Source of the DNA: an uncultured Burkholderiaceae bacterium | GTDB lineage: Bacteria; Pseudomonadota; Gammaproteobacteria; Burkholderiales; Burkholderiaceae_F | Assembly (NCBI GenBank): GCA_937936215.1 | Contig: CALGWX010000084.1 | Coordinates: 1-19,524 of the forward strand | Direction of reading: 5' to 3' | DNA: 19,524 nt | Shown: in pieces, positions 9,229 to 16,207 of the stretch | How the letters are laid out: each line of letters begins with the position of its first letter | Position numbering within the stretch: position 1 is the stretch's first letter | Translations under genes and position numbers: made by a program | The notes under the pieces: model-generated | What the model was told of the DNA's origin: nothing | Databases searched by the model: none | What the model saw: only the letters and a program-made list of their open reading frames with translations

Positions 9229-9590
9229 TCGGTCACCTGCTCCAGCAGCCGCGAGCGGTAGACCCACAGCAGCACCAGCACCAGCAGGGCGATGAAGATG
9301 CCGAAGGTGGCGAGCATGAAGCCGTCGAGCGGCTGCGCGCCCAACACCCACAGGATCAGGAACACGGTTTCGAGGTCGAAGAGAATGAACACGATCGCCA
9401 CCGCGTAGTACTTCACCGGCACCGAGTGCACGCCGCGCGTGTCCACCAGCGGGGCGCCGCACTCGAACGGCTCCTGCTTCAGCGGCGTCATCGCCGGCTT
9501 CGGGCCGAGATACTTGTTCGCCACCAGCATCAGCGCCACGAAGCCCAAGATGGCGATCAGGTACAGCAGGAAGACGGCGTAGGGGTTCAT
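9225..9590 (-). CDS. nuoA: NADH-quinone oxidoreductase subunit A
   Basis: This 121-aa first gene of the operon encodes a three-helix membrane subunit beside NuoH at the base of the peripheral arm. Helices lie at about residues 5-25, 62-84 and 88-115. The loop between the first two carries KQEPFECG (38-45), with the conserved cysteine at 44. The second helix carries the FDLE acidic pair (D72, E74) needed for coupling. No good Shine-Dalgarno is seen before the ATG at 9590. Upstream lies a leader of about 165 nt and a promoter candidate with an FNR-type box. Confidence 0.95.
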   Translation of the reverse strand: MNPYAVFLLYLIAILGFVALMLVANKYLGPKPAMTPLKQEPFECGAPLVDTRGVHSVPVKYYAVAIVFILFDLETVFLILWVLGAQPLDGFMLATFGIFIALLVLVLLWVYRSRLLEQVTE

Positions 9591-9709
9591 CGTCGGCGGG
9601 CGCGGTCGGAGGTGAGTTGCGGTCAGGGAATCAGGCGCCGGCAGGCGGCGCAGCGCCGGCTGCTATGCGGTCCCCTCGCCTTGCGACGGTTTGTGTGGCA
9701 TCCCTGGGC

Positions 9710-9751
9710 GCCGGACCGTGTCACGGAAACCGTGCCAGCCGGCTTTTTTTT
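9710..9751 (+). terminator. Hairpin followed by T8: plus-strand terminator shape, or nuo leader stem
   Basis: On the plus strand GCCGG (9710-9714) pairs with CCGGC (9739-9743), enclosing an inner stem CACGG-AAA-CCGTG (9722-9734). Eight T residues follow directly (9744-9751). That is the shape of an intrinsic terminator for plus-strand transcription, yet no plus-strand gene lies upstream. Read on the minus strand it is a run of A followed by a hairpin close to the predicted start of the nuo transcript, where it could protect the 5' end. Its role is unclear. Confidence 0.4.
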
Positions 9752-9761
9752 CAGTCCCGCT

Positions 9762-9803
9762 ACCGTAGTGGCGGTCATCGTTGCCGCGCTTGACAACCGT
9801 CAA
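9762..9803 (-). promoter_or_regulatory. Candidate nuo promoter with FNR/ANR-type box
   Basis: TTGACAACCGTCAA at 9790-9803 is a perfect TTGAC-N4-GTCAA palindrome, the general form of FNR/ANR/DNR sites. On the minus strand a -10-like TACGGT (9762-9767) is centred 32 bp downstream of the palindrome centre, the spacing of class II activation (site at -41.5). Predicted transcription start is near 9755. The region lies upstream of nuoA with no other gene between them. Confidence 0.55.
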
Positions 9804-9914
9804 CCGATCGCGGCTTTCGCAGGTCTGCGTCTCACGGGCGCGAAGTTGCGGCAGCCGCGCCGCGTCGGCAACACCGCGACCGCGGCGGCGTCGACGTCGT
9901 CGCCGCGGCGGCGA

Positions 9915-10343
9915 TCAACCGCTTTCGAAGCGCTGCCGGCGGCGCTCCTCGCAGACGAACTCCTCGAGTTCGGGATCGAGCGCCTTGCGCGCCGAGACGA
10001 TGCCGATCGGCCGCCCGTCTTCGATCACCGGCAGGTGCCGACAATGGTGCTGCTGCATCAGCGTCAGCGCGTGGCCGAAGCTGCACTCGGGCGCGATAAT
10101 CACCGGCGACGGCGTCATCACGTCCGCCAGCGGCGTCCTCGCCGGCTCCAGGCCGCGCGCGACGACGCGGCAGACGGCATCGCGCTCGCTGAAGATGCCG
10201 AGCAGGCGCTCATCGTCGACCACCAGCACGGCACCGACCTCGCGCTGCGCCATCAGCCCCGCCGCCTCGCTGACGGTGGTGGCCGGCGACGTCACGACGA
10301 GTCGATGCCGCGCAAGAAGGCTGCGTACCGGCTGGTTGAGCAT
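9915..10343 (-). CDS. Protein with two CBS domains
   Basis: This 142-aa soluble protein consists almost only of two CBS domains, at about residues 8-64 and 72-128. Typical segments are ATTVSEAAGLMAQREVGAVL, GIFSERDAVCRV, CSFGHALTLMQQHHCRHLPV and GRPIGIVSARKA. Such pairs (Bateman modules) often bind adenine nucleotides and sense energy state or redox cofactors, but ligand and target cannot be read from the sequence. The start at 10343 has a G-rich Shine-Dalgarno (AAAGGGGGG) about 4 nt upstream. It stands alone between the ferredoxin and nuo units with its own FNR-type promoter candidate, which suggests a role under low oxygen. Confidence 0.88.
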   Translation of the reverse strand: MLNQPVRSLLARHRLVVTSPATTVSEAAGLMAQREVGAVLVVDDERLLGIFSERDAVCRVVARGLEPARTPLADVMTPSPVIIAPECSFGHALTLMQQHHCRHLPVIEDGRPIGIVSARKALDPELEEFVCEERRRQRFESG

Positions 10344-10436
10344 CTGGCCCCCCTTTCCCAGCTGCCGCCGCGGCCCGGCCGCTGTCGCGACCCGCGGCCC
10401 GAGCGGCCGTCATGGCGCTGTTGCGGTCACAGCGCC

Positions 10437-10478
10437 AAGTTAGCCAGCGCCGGGCGGATCGGCGTTGACCGCGCTCAA
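10437..10478 (-). promoter_or_regulatory. Candidate promoter of the CBS gene with FNR-type box
   Basis: TTGACCGCGCTCAA at 10465-10478 fits TTGA-N6-TCAA, with one mismatch in the extended palindrome. On the minus strand TAACTT (10437-10442) is centred 32 bp from the box centre, as in class II FNR-type promoters. Predicted start is near 10430, giving an 87-nt leader before the CBS gene ATG at 10343. Confidence 0.5.
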
Positions 10479-10497
10479 CGCGGCCCGCGCGTCCTGC

Positions 10498-10511
10498 CTG
10501 ACGCGCGTCAG
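10498..10511. other. 14-bp perfect palindrome after the ferredoxin gene
   Basis: CTGACGCGCGTCAG is self-complementary and starts about 25 nt after the ferredoxin stop. It could form a short stem at the 3' end of the ferredoxin transcript, but there is no T-run, so I do not call it a terminator. Confidence 0.3.
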
Positions 10512-10536
10512 CACCGGCGCGCGTCGCCGCGCCGCG

Positions 10537-10782
10537 CTATGGATGCAGGCTCTTGTACTTGGCGAGCAGCTGCTCCTTGGTCTCGACGTGGTTCGGGTCG
10601 GGCACGATGCAGTCGGCCGGGCACACGTCCACGCACTGCGGCTCGTCGTGCGCGCCGACGCACTCGGTGCACTTCGCCGGGTCGATGACGTAGATCGGGC
10701 TGGAGGCAGCGATCGCCTCGTTGGGGCACACCGGCTTGCAGGCGTCGCAGGCGGTGCAGTCGTCATTGATCAACAGGGCCAT
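10537..10782 (-). CDS. 2[4Fe-4S] ferredoxin, Allochromatium (YfhL-like) type
   Basis: This 81-aa soluble electron carrier has the first cluster motif CTACDACKPVCP (Cys 9, 12, 15, 19). The second motif is widened: Cys 38, 41, then eight residues, Cys 50 and 54, with a further Cys 58. The CxxC-x8-CxxxC spacing plus a C-terminal tail is the hallmark of the Allochromatium vinosum type, known for very low potential clusters. The start at 10782 has a perfect AGGAGG. The gene lies 48 bp after the DHOD-like gene and in the same direction as PFOR, so it is the likely electron acceptor of PFOR and partner of the fused Nfn enzyme. That partnership is inferred. Confidence 0.94.
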   Translation of the reverse strand: MALLINDDCTACDACKPVCPNEAIAASSPIYVIDPAKCTECVGAHDEPQCVDVCPADCIVPDPNHVETKEQLLAKYKSLHP

Positions 10783-10787
10783 TTTTT

Positions 10788-10793
10788 CCTCCT
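10788..10793 (-). promoter_or_regulatory. Perfect Shine-Dalgarno of the ferredoxin gene
   Basis: AGGAGG on the minus strand lies 5 nt before the ATG at 10782. It is the strongest ribosome-binding site I see in the window and suggests high ferredoxin output relative to its operon neighbours. Confidence 0.75.
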
Positions 10794-10830
10794 CGCACGG
10801 TTCACTGTCCGGCGCGCGGCCGCGCCAAGG

Positions 10831-11835
10831 CTAGACGTATTCGCTGGTGTACGACTTGAGCGCCCGCATGTAGTTGGCGCGCTCGAAGGCGTCGGGGTCG
10901 GGGCAGGACTGCTGCGACAGCGAGCCCTTCATCTGCGCCACCGACTCGTACTCGCGCTCGCTCATCCAGGCCTCGATGCCCTTGACCAGCGCGCCGACGT
11001 GGTTCGGGCCGCGGGTGAGCAAGCTGGAGGCGAGCATCACGCAGTCGGCACCGGCCAGCAGCAGCTTCAGTACGTCCTCGGCGGTGTGCGCGCCGCCGGT
11101 GGCGGCGAGGCTGGCGTCGACGCGGCCGCGCAGGATCGCGATCCAGCGCAGCGCCAGGCGCAGCTCGTCGGAGGTCGATAGCACCAGGTGCGGCGCCACC
11201 TCGAGCTCATCGAGCAGGATGTCCGGCTGCAGGAAGCGGTTGAACAGCACCAGCCCGCGCGCGCCGGCGTTGGCCAGCCGCGCCGCCATGTTGGCCATGG
11301 CGCTGAAGTAGGGCGCGACCTTCACCGCCACCGGGATGCTGACCTGGCGGGCCACCGACTCGACCAGTTCGACATAGCGGCGCTCGACCTCGCTGCTGGT
11401 GTCTTCGACGCTGGCGGCGAGGAAGTACACGTTCAGCTCGATCGCATCGGCCCCGGCCTCCTGGAACTTGTGCGCGTAGCGCGTCCAGCCGCCGGGGGTA
11501 TAGCCGTTCAGGCTGGCGATCACCGGCACCCGCAGCGCCTCCTTGGCCTGGCGAATCAACTCCAGGTACTTGTCCGGGCCGGTGCTGTACTGCACCTCCG
11601 GGAAGAAGCCGCGCGCCTCCGGCGACAGCTCGGCGCCGTAGAGCATCAGGTTGTGCGCCGCCATCTCCTCGTGCTCGATTTGTTCCTCGAACAGCGACGG
11701 CAGCACCACGGCGGCGATGCCGGCGTCCTCCAGGCGCTTGAGGCTGTCGATCGAGCCGGTCAGCGGCGACGCCGAGGCGACGATCGGGTGCGCCAACTTC
11801 AGGCCGAGATACTGGGTGCGGAGATCGACGCTCAT
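10831..11835 (-). CDS. Dihydroorotate dehydrogenase-like flavoprotein (not a canonical PyrD)
   Basis: This 334-aa TIM-barrel protein is related to FMN-dependent dihydroorotate dehydrogenases. The N-terminal LGLKLAHPIVASASPLTGS, the FMN-type lysine in IPVAVKVAPYF (about 168-178) and the phosphate-binding end SLAATGGAHTAEDVLKLLLA are recognisable. The stretch after DAIELN reads VYFLAAS in place of the SCPN or similar loop that supplies the catalytic Cys or Ser, so classical dihydroorotate oxidation is doubtful. Proteins of this kind are often found beside PFOR genes. It overlaps the PFOR stop by 4 bp (ATGA) and is followed by the ferredoxin, so it is probably a flavin partner in that electron pathway. 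The substrate is unknown. Confidence 0.85.
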   Translation of the reverse strand: MSVDLRTQYLGLKLAHPIVASASPLTGSIDSLKRLEDAGIAAVVLPSLFEEQIEHEEMAAHNLMLYGAELSPEARGFFPEVQYSTGPDKYLELIRQAKEALRVPVIASLNGYTPGGWTRYAHKFQEAGADAIELNVYFLAASVEDTSSEVERRYVELVESVARQVSIPVAVKVAPYFSAMANMAARLANAGARGLVLFNRFLQPDILLDELEVAPHLVLSTSDELRLALRWIAILRGRVDASLAATGGAHTAEDVLKLLLAGADCVMLASSLLTRGPNHVGALVKGIEAWMSEREYESVAQMKGSLSQQSCPDPDAFERANYMRALKSYTSEYV

Positions 11836-14800
11836 TCTGCGGCCTCCTCAGTGCGTTGCCTACTCTGGCCATCGCCCGCCGCGGGCGCCGGCGGAAGCTC
11901 CTCGGTGACGACGCGGTGCACGCCGGCGATCTGCTCGTACAGCTGCCAGCGGGCGTCGGCGTCCTGCTGCGCCTGCTTCAGCAGCTGCTTGGCGCGCGCC
12001 GGGTCGGCCGCGGCCAGCATCGCATAGCGGCCCTCCTTCAACACGAAGCTCTCCAGCGGCTGCGTCGGCTTGCGCGAGTCGAGCTTCAACGGCTGGTCCG
12101 ATCCGCCCATGCCCAGGCGGGGGTCGTAGTGATAAAGCGTCAGGTAGCCGGCCTTCACCGCGTCGCGCTGGTGGCTGAAGCCGGTGGCCATGTCGATACC
12201 GTGCGCGATGCAGTGGCTGTAGGCGATGATCAGCGACGGCCCCTTCCAGGAGGCCGCCTCCTGGAAGGTGCGCACCGTCTGCACTGGGTTGGCGCCCATC
12301 GCCACCTGCGCCACATAGACGTTGCCGTAGGCCATGGCGATCATGCCGAGGTCCTTCTTGCCGATCGGCTTGCCGGCGGCGGCGAACTTGGCCACCGCGC
12401 CGCGCGGCGTCGACTTGCTGGCCTGGCCGCCAGTGTTCGAATACACCTCGGTGTCGAGCACCAGGATGTTGACGTTCTTGCCCGAGGCGAGCACGTGGTC
12501 CAGGCCGCCGTAGCCGATGTCGTAGGCCCAGCCGTCGCCGCCGATGATCCAGACGCTGCGCTCGATCAGGCTGTCGGCCACCGCCAGCAGGCGGCCGGCC
12601 TCCGGGAAGCGCAGCCCCGGTAGGATCGCCTTCAGCTGCTTCACCCGCGCGCGCTGCGCCTTGATCTGCTCGTCGTTGTCCTGCGGCGCCGCCAGCAGCG
12701 CCTCGGCGAGCTCCTCGCCGATCTCGGCGCGCAGTTCGCGCACCAGGTGCTGCGCCAGGTCGCGCTGGGCGTCGATCGCCAGCCGCATGCCGAGCCCGAA
12801 CTCGGCGTTGTCCTCGAACAAGCTGTTCGCCCACGACGGCCCCTGGCCGTCGGCATTGACGGCGTAGGGGGTGGTGGGCAGGTTGCCGCCGTAGATCGAC
12901 GAGCAGCCGGTGGCGTTGGCGATCAGCAGGTGGTCGCCATAAAGCTGCGACAGCAGCTTGATGTACGGCGTCTCGCCGCAGCCGGAGCAGGCGCCGGAGT
13001 ACTCGAACAGCGGCCGCCGCAGCTGCGAGCCGCGCAGGCCGTCGATGGTGTCGAACGGCGGCCGCACCTCCGGCAGGCTGAGGAAGAACTCGTAGTTGGC
13101 GCGCTCGGCCTCCAGGTGCGCAAGCTTCGGCGCCATGTTGATGGCCTTGTGCTTGACCACCTGCTTGCTGCGTGTCGGGCACACGTCGACGCAGGCGCCG
13201 CAGCCAGTGCAGTCCTCCGGCGCGACCTGCAGGCTGTAGAGCATGCCGTCCAGCGGCCCGCCGTCCTTGCGCGCCCACGGCACCGCCTTGAACGTCGACG
13301 GCGCGCGCGCCATCTCCTTCGGGTCGAACACCGTCATCCGGATCGCCGCGTGCGGGCACACCAGCGGGCAGATGCCGCACTGGGTGCAGATCGTCTCGTC
13401 CCAGATCGGGATCTCGTGCGCGATGCTGCGCTTTTCCCACTGCGTGGTGGCGGTGGGGAAGGTGCCGTCCACCGGCATCGCCGACACCGGCAGCAGGTCG
13501 CCCTTGCCGTCCATCATCATCGCGGTGACGCGCTGCACGAACTCCGGCGCCGCCTTCGGCACGATCGGCCGCCGCGTCAGCAGCGAGTCGGCATGCGCCG
13601 GCACCTTGACCTCGTGCAGCGCCGCCAGCGAGGCGTCGACCGCGGCGAAGTTGCGGTTGAGCACCGTCTCGCCGCGCTTGCCGTAGGTCTTGCGGATGGC
13701 GTCCTTGATCTTGCCGATGGCCTCCTCGCGCGGCAGGATGCCGGAGATGGCGAAGAAGCATGCCTGCGTCACCGTGTTGATGCGGCCGGCCAGGCCGGCG
13801 TTCTTGGCCACCGTCAGCGCATCGACGACGTAGAACTTCAACTGCTTGTCGATGATCGCCTGCTGCGCCTCGCGCGGCAGCTTGCCCCACACCTCGTTCG
13901 GCCCATAGGGGCTGTTCAGCAGGAAGGTGGCGCCCTTGCGGGCCAGCGCCAGCACGTCGAGCTTTTCCATGAACTCGAACTGGTGGCAGGCCACGAAGTC
14001 GGCCTGCCGAATCAGGTAGGTCGACTCGATCGGCCTCGGCCCGAAGCGCAGGTGCGACACCGTGATCGCGCCCGACTTCTTGCTGTCGTAGACGAAATAG
14101 CCCTGCGCGTGCAGCGGCGTGTTCTCGCCGATGATCTTCACCGTGTTCTTGGTGGCGCCGACGGTGCCGTCGGCGCCGAGGCCGTAGAACACGGCGCGGG
14201 TAACGCCCTCGCCCTCGGTGTCGAACTCCGGGTCCCACTTCAGCGACAGGTGGGTGACGTCGTCGGTGATGCCGACGGTGAAGTGCCGCTTCGGCTTCGC
14301 CTTGGCGAGTTCGTCGAGCACCGCCTTGGCCATCGCCGGCGTGTACTCCTTCGACGACAGGCCGTAGCGGCCGCCGATCACCCGCGGAAGCCGCAGGTCG
14401 TTCGGCCAGCACTCGGAAAGCGCCGCCACCACGTCCAGGTACAGCGGCTCGCCCAGCGCGCCCGGCTCCTTGGTGCGGTCCAGCGCCGCGATCGCCTTGA
14501 CCGTCTTCGGCAGCGCCGCCACGAACGCCTCGGCGTCGAACGGCCGGTACAGGCGCACCGTCACCAGGCCCACCTTCTGCCCCTCGGCCACGAGGCGCCG
14601 CACCGCCTCGCGCGAGGCGCCGGTGCCCGAGCCCATCTGTACCAGCACCCGCTCGGCGTCCGAGCTGCCCTCGTAGTCGAACAGGCCGTAGCGCCGGCCG
14701 GTGAGCTTCTCGAAGCGGTCCATCGACTCGCGGACGATCCCCGGCACCGCCGCGTAGAAGGGGTTGCAGGCCTCGCGCGCCTGGAAGAAGACGTCCGGGT

Positions 14801-15461
14801 TCTGCGCCGAGCCGCGCAGCTTCGGGGCGTCGGGGTTCAGGGCGCGGGCGCGGTGCGCCTGCACGAGCTCCTCGTCGACCAGCGCCCGCACCTCCTCCTC
14901 GAGCAGCAGGTCGATCTTGTTGACCTCGTGGCTGGTGCGGAAGCCGTCGAAGAAGTGCAGGAAAGGCACGCGCGACTTCAGCGTCGACATGAAGGCGACC
15001 ATCGCCATGTCCTGCGCCTCCTGCACGCTGGCGGAGGCCAGCAGCGCGAAGCCGGTGGTGCGCGCCGCCATCACGTCGGAGTGATCGCCGAAGATCGACA
15101 GCGCGTGCGTGGCCAGCGTGCGGGCAGCGATGTGGAACACCGCCGGGGTCAGTTCGCCGGCGATCTTGAACATGTTGGGCAGCTTCAGCAGCAGCCCCTG
15201 CGAGGCGGTGAAGGTGCTGGTCAGGGCGCCGGCCTGCAGCGAGCCGTGCACGGCGCCGGCGGCGCCAGCCTCGCTCTGCATCTCGATCACCTGCGGCACC
15301 TGGCCCCAGATGTTCCTCTGCCCGGCCGCCGACCAGGCGTCGGCGAGTTCGCCCATCGTCGACGACGGCGTGATCGGATAGATCGCGATGACCTCGCTGG
15401 TCAGGTGCGCGATCCGCGCGGCGGCCTCGTTGCCGTCGAGCACGTGGGAGCGGTCGGTCAT
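11832..15461 (-). CDS. nifJ: Pyruvate:ferredoxin (flavodoxin) oxidoreductase, single-chain
   Basis: This 1209-aa homodimer-type enzyme converts pyruvate and CoA to acetyl-CoA, CO2 and reduced ferredoxin. The start YPITPSSTMGE (about 28-38) belongs to the pyrimidine domain. Two ferredoxin-type motifs, CTQCGICPLVCP (Cys 692-702) and CTGCGACVDVCP (Cys 751-761), hold the medial and distal clusters. The cluster near thiamine diphosphate uses Cys 825, 828, 853 (ATGCSS) and 1084 (YSHCIAHG). The thiamine site includes GDGWAYDIGYGG and LDTEVYSNTGGQASKS (about 972-1015). All domains are complete and the length is normal. I chose the ATG at 15461; a GTG nine codons upstream is possible, and the Shine-Dalgarno is weak in both cases. 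It is coupled by ATGA to the DHOD-like gene. Confidence 0.97.
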   Translation of the reverse strand: MTDRSHVLDGNEAAARIAHLTSEVIAIYPITPSSTMGELADAWSAAGQRNIWGQVPQVIEMQSEAGAAGAVHGSLQAGALTSTFTASQGLLLKLPNMFKIAGELTPAVFHIAARTLATHALSIFGDHSDVMAARTTGFALLASASVQEAQDMAMVAFMSTLKSRVPFLHFFDGFRTSHEVNKIDLLLEEEVRALVDEELVQAHRARALNPDAPKLRGSAQNPDVFFQAREACNPFYAAVPGIVRESMDRFEKLTGRRYGLFDYEGSSDAERVLVQMGSGTGASREAVRRLVAEGQKVGLVTVRLYRPFDAEAFVAALPKTVKAIAALDRTKEPGALGEPLYLDVVAALSECWPNDLRLPRVIGGRYGLSSKEYTPAMAKAVLDELAKAKPKRHFTVGITDDVTHLSLKWDPEFDTEGEGVTRAVFYGLGADGTVGATKNTVKIIGENTPLHAQGYFVYDSKKSGAITVSHLRFGPRPIESTYLIRQADFVACHQFEFMEKLDVLALARKGATFLLNSPYGPNEVWGKLPREAQQAIIDKQLKFYVVDALTVAKNAGLAGRINTVTQACFFAISGILPREEAIGKIKDAIRKTYGKRGETVLNRNFAAVDASLAALHEVKVPAHADSLLTRRPIVPKAAPEFVQRVTAMMMDGKGDLLPVSAMPVDGTFPTATTQWEKRSIAHEIPIWDETICTQCGICPLVCPHAAIRMTVFDPKEMARAPSTFKAVPWARKDGGPLDGMLYSLQVAPEDCTGCGACVDVCPTRSKQVVKHKAINMAPKLAHLEAERANYEFFLSLPEVRPPFDTIDGLRGSQLRRPLFEYSGACSGCGETPYIKLLSQLYGDHLLIANATGCSSIYGGNLPTTPYAVNADGQGPSWANSLFEDNAEFGLGMRLAIDAQRDLAQHLVRELRAEIGEELAEALLAAPQDNDEQIKAQRARVKQLKAILPGLRFPEAGRLLAVADSLIERSVWIIGGDGWAYDIGYGGLDHVLASGKNVNILVLDTEVYSNTGGQASKSTPRGAVAKFAAAGKPIGKKDLGMIAMAYGNVYVAQVAMGANPVQTVRTFQEAASWKGPSLIIAYSHCIAHGIDMATGFSHQRDAVKAGYLTLYHYDPRLGMGGSDQPLKLDSRKPTQPLESFVLKEGRYAMLAAADPARAKQLLKQAQQDADARWQLYEQIAGVHRVVTEELPPAPAAGDGQSRQRTEEAAE

Positions 15462-15557
15462 GGTCGTGTCCCGTGGGGTGTCATGCACGCGCCATCGGCC
15501 GCCGGCGGCCCGCCGCGATGGGCAGCCCGATGGGCAACGGCGTCACGCGGTCGGTGG

Positions 15558-16193
15558 CTACAGGATCCCTGCCTTGCCGGTCTGCCAGCGCCGGTACTCG
15601 GTCGTCAGCAGCTCGACGTGCTCGCGCTCTTCGGCGGCGAGTTCCTTGTACAGCTCCCTTTCGATCGACCCTTCGGGCGCGCGCTCGCCCTCGCGCGTGA
15701 AGAAATCGACCGCGCGCTGCTCGAAGGCGATGGCGATGCGGAAAAGGTTCGCCGGGTCCTCCGGCCTGCGGTCCACCCCGGCGAAGATGGCGGCGCGGTC
15801 GAGCTGGAAGTCGGCCGACGGCGGCGGGACCTCCGCGTGGTAGCGCTTCGACAGCGTCTGCATGTGCTCCTTTTCCATCGCCGCGAAGCGGGCGAACAGC
15901 TCGCGCAGCTCCTCGTCGGCGGCCTCGCGCGAGGCGCGCTCGTAGAAGGCATGGCCGCCGAGCTCGATCTCGAAGGCCTTTCGCACCGCTTCCATCGCCT
16001 CGTCGCTGGCCACCGGGCCGCGCTCGAGCAGCGCCAGCTTGCCCTTGCAGTACGGGCACATGCCGTAGGGAAAGGCAAAGCCCTCGGAGACCTTGCCGCA
16101 GTCGCTGCAGCGCCACCGCAGTTGCTGGCCGGCGCAGCAGATGTAGGGTTCGTCGTCGTCGAGCGGGCGGCGGCAGCGGGGGCAGACGTTCAT
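15558..16193 (-). CDS. Rubrerythrin-family protein with Cys-rich zinc/rubredoxin-like N terminus
   Basis: This 211-aa protein is probably a peroxide-scavenging diiron protein. Residues 1-50 hold three CxxC pairs (Cys 4/7, 29/32, 46/49) plus the doublet Cys 19-20, suggesting a zinc ribbon or rubredoxin-like unit or both. Residues about 65-205 form a ferritin-like four-helix bundle with the diiron ligand motifs ExxH at Glu 107/His 110 and Glu 189/His 192 and further glutamates in helices 1 and 3 (near 75-77 and 158). AGGAG lies 8 nt before the ATG, 14 bp after the fused Nfn stop, so it is co-transcribed with it. In this setting it would protect oxygen-labile PFOR and ferredoxin. The exact electron donor is unknown. 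Confidence 0.85.
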   Translation of the reverse strand: MNVCPRCRRPLDDDEPYICCAGQQLRWRCSDCGKVSEGFAFPYGMCPYCKGKLALLERGPVASDEAMEAVRKAFEIELGGHAFYERASREAADEELRELFARFAAMEKEHMQTLSKRYHAEVPPPSADFQLDRAAIFAGVDRRPEDPANLFRIAIAFEQRAVDFFTREGERAPEGSIERELYKELAAEEREHVELLTTEYRRWQTGKAGIL

Positions 16194-16207
16194 CTCGGGC
16201 TCCTGGT

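Larger units (their letters stand above)
9591..9914. other. 324-bp intergenic region: nuo leader and promoter
   Basis: This gap between the CBS gene and nuoA contains no supportable gene. It holds an FNR-type palindrome (9790-9803), a -10-like hexamer (9762-9767), a hairpin next to eight T residues (9710-9751), and two direct copies of GCGCCGGC (9635-9642, 9653-9660) in the presumed nuo leader. From about 9840 to 9914 the sequence is very GC-rich, with no motif I recognise. Confidence 0.7.

Noticed and set aside
10831..11835. Biosynthetic dihydroorotate dehydrogenase (pyrD)
   Set aside because: The catalytic loop is not conserved and the gene overlaps PFOR, so I call it only DHOD-like.
15462..15557. 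Terminator between rubrerythrin and PFOR
   Set aside because: A short inverted repeat (CCATCG/CGATGG around 15491-15520) encloses a GC palindrome but has no T-run, and PFOR continues in the same direction.
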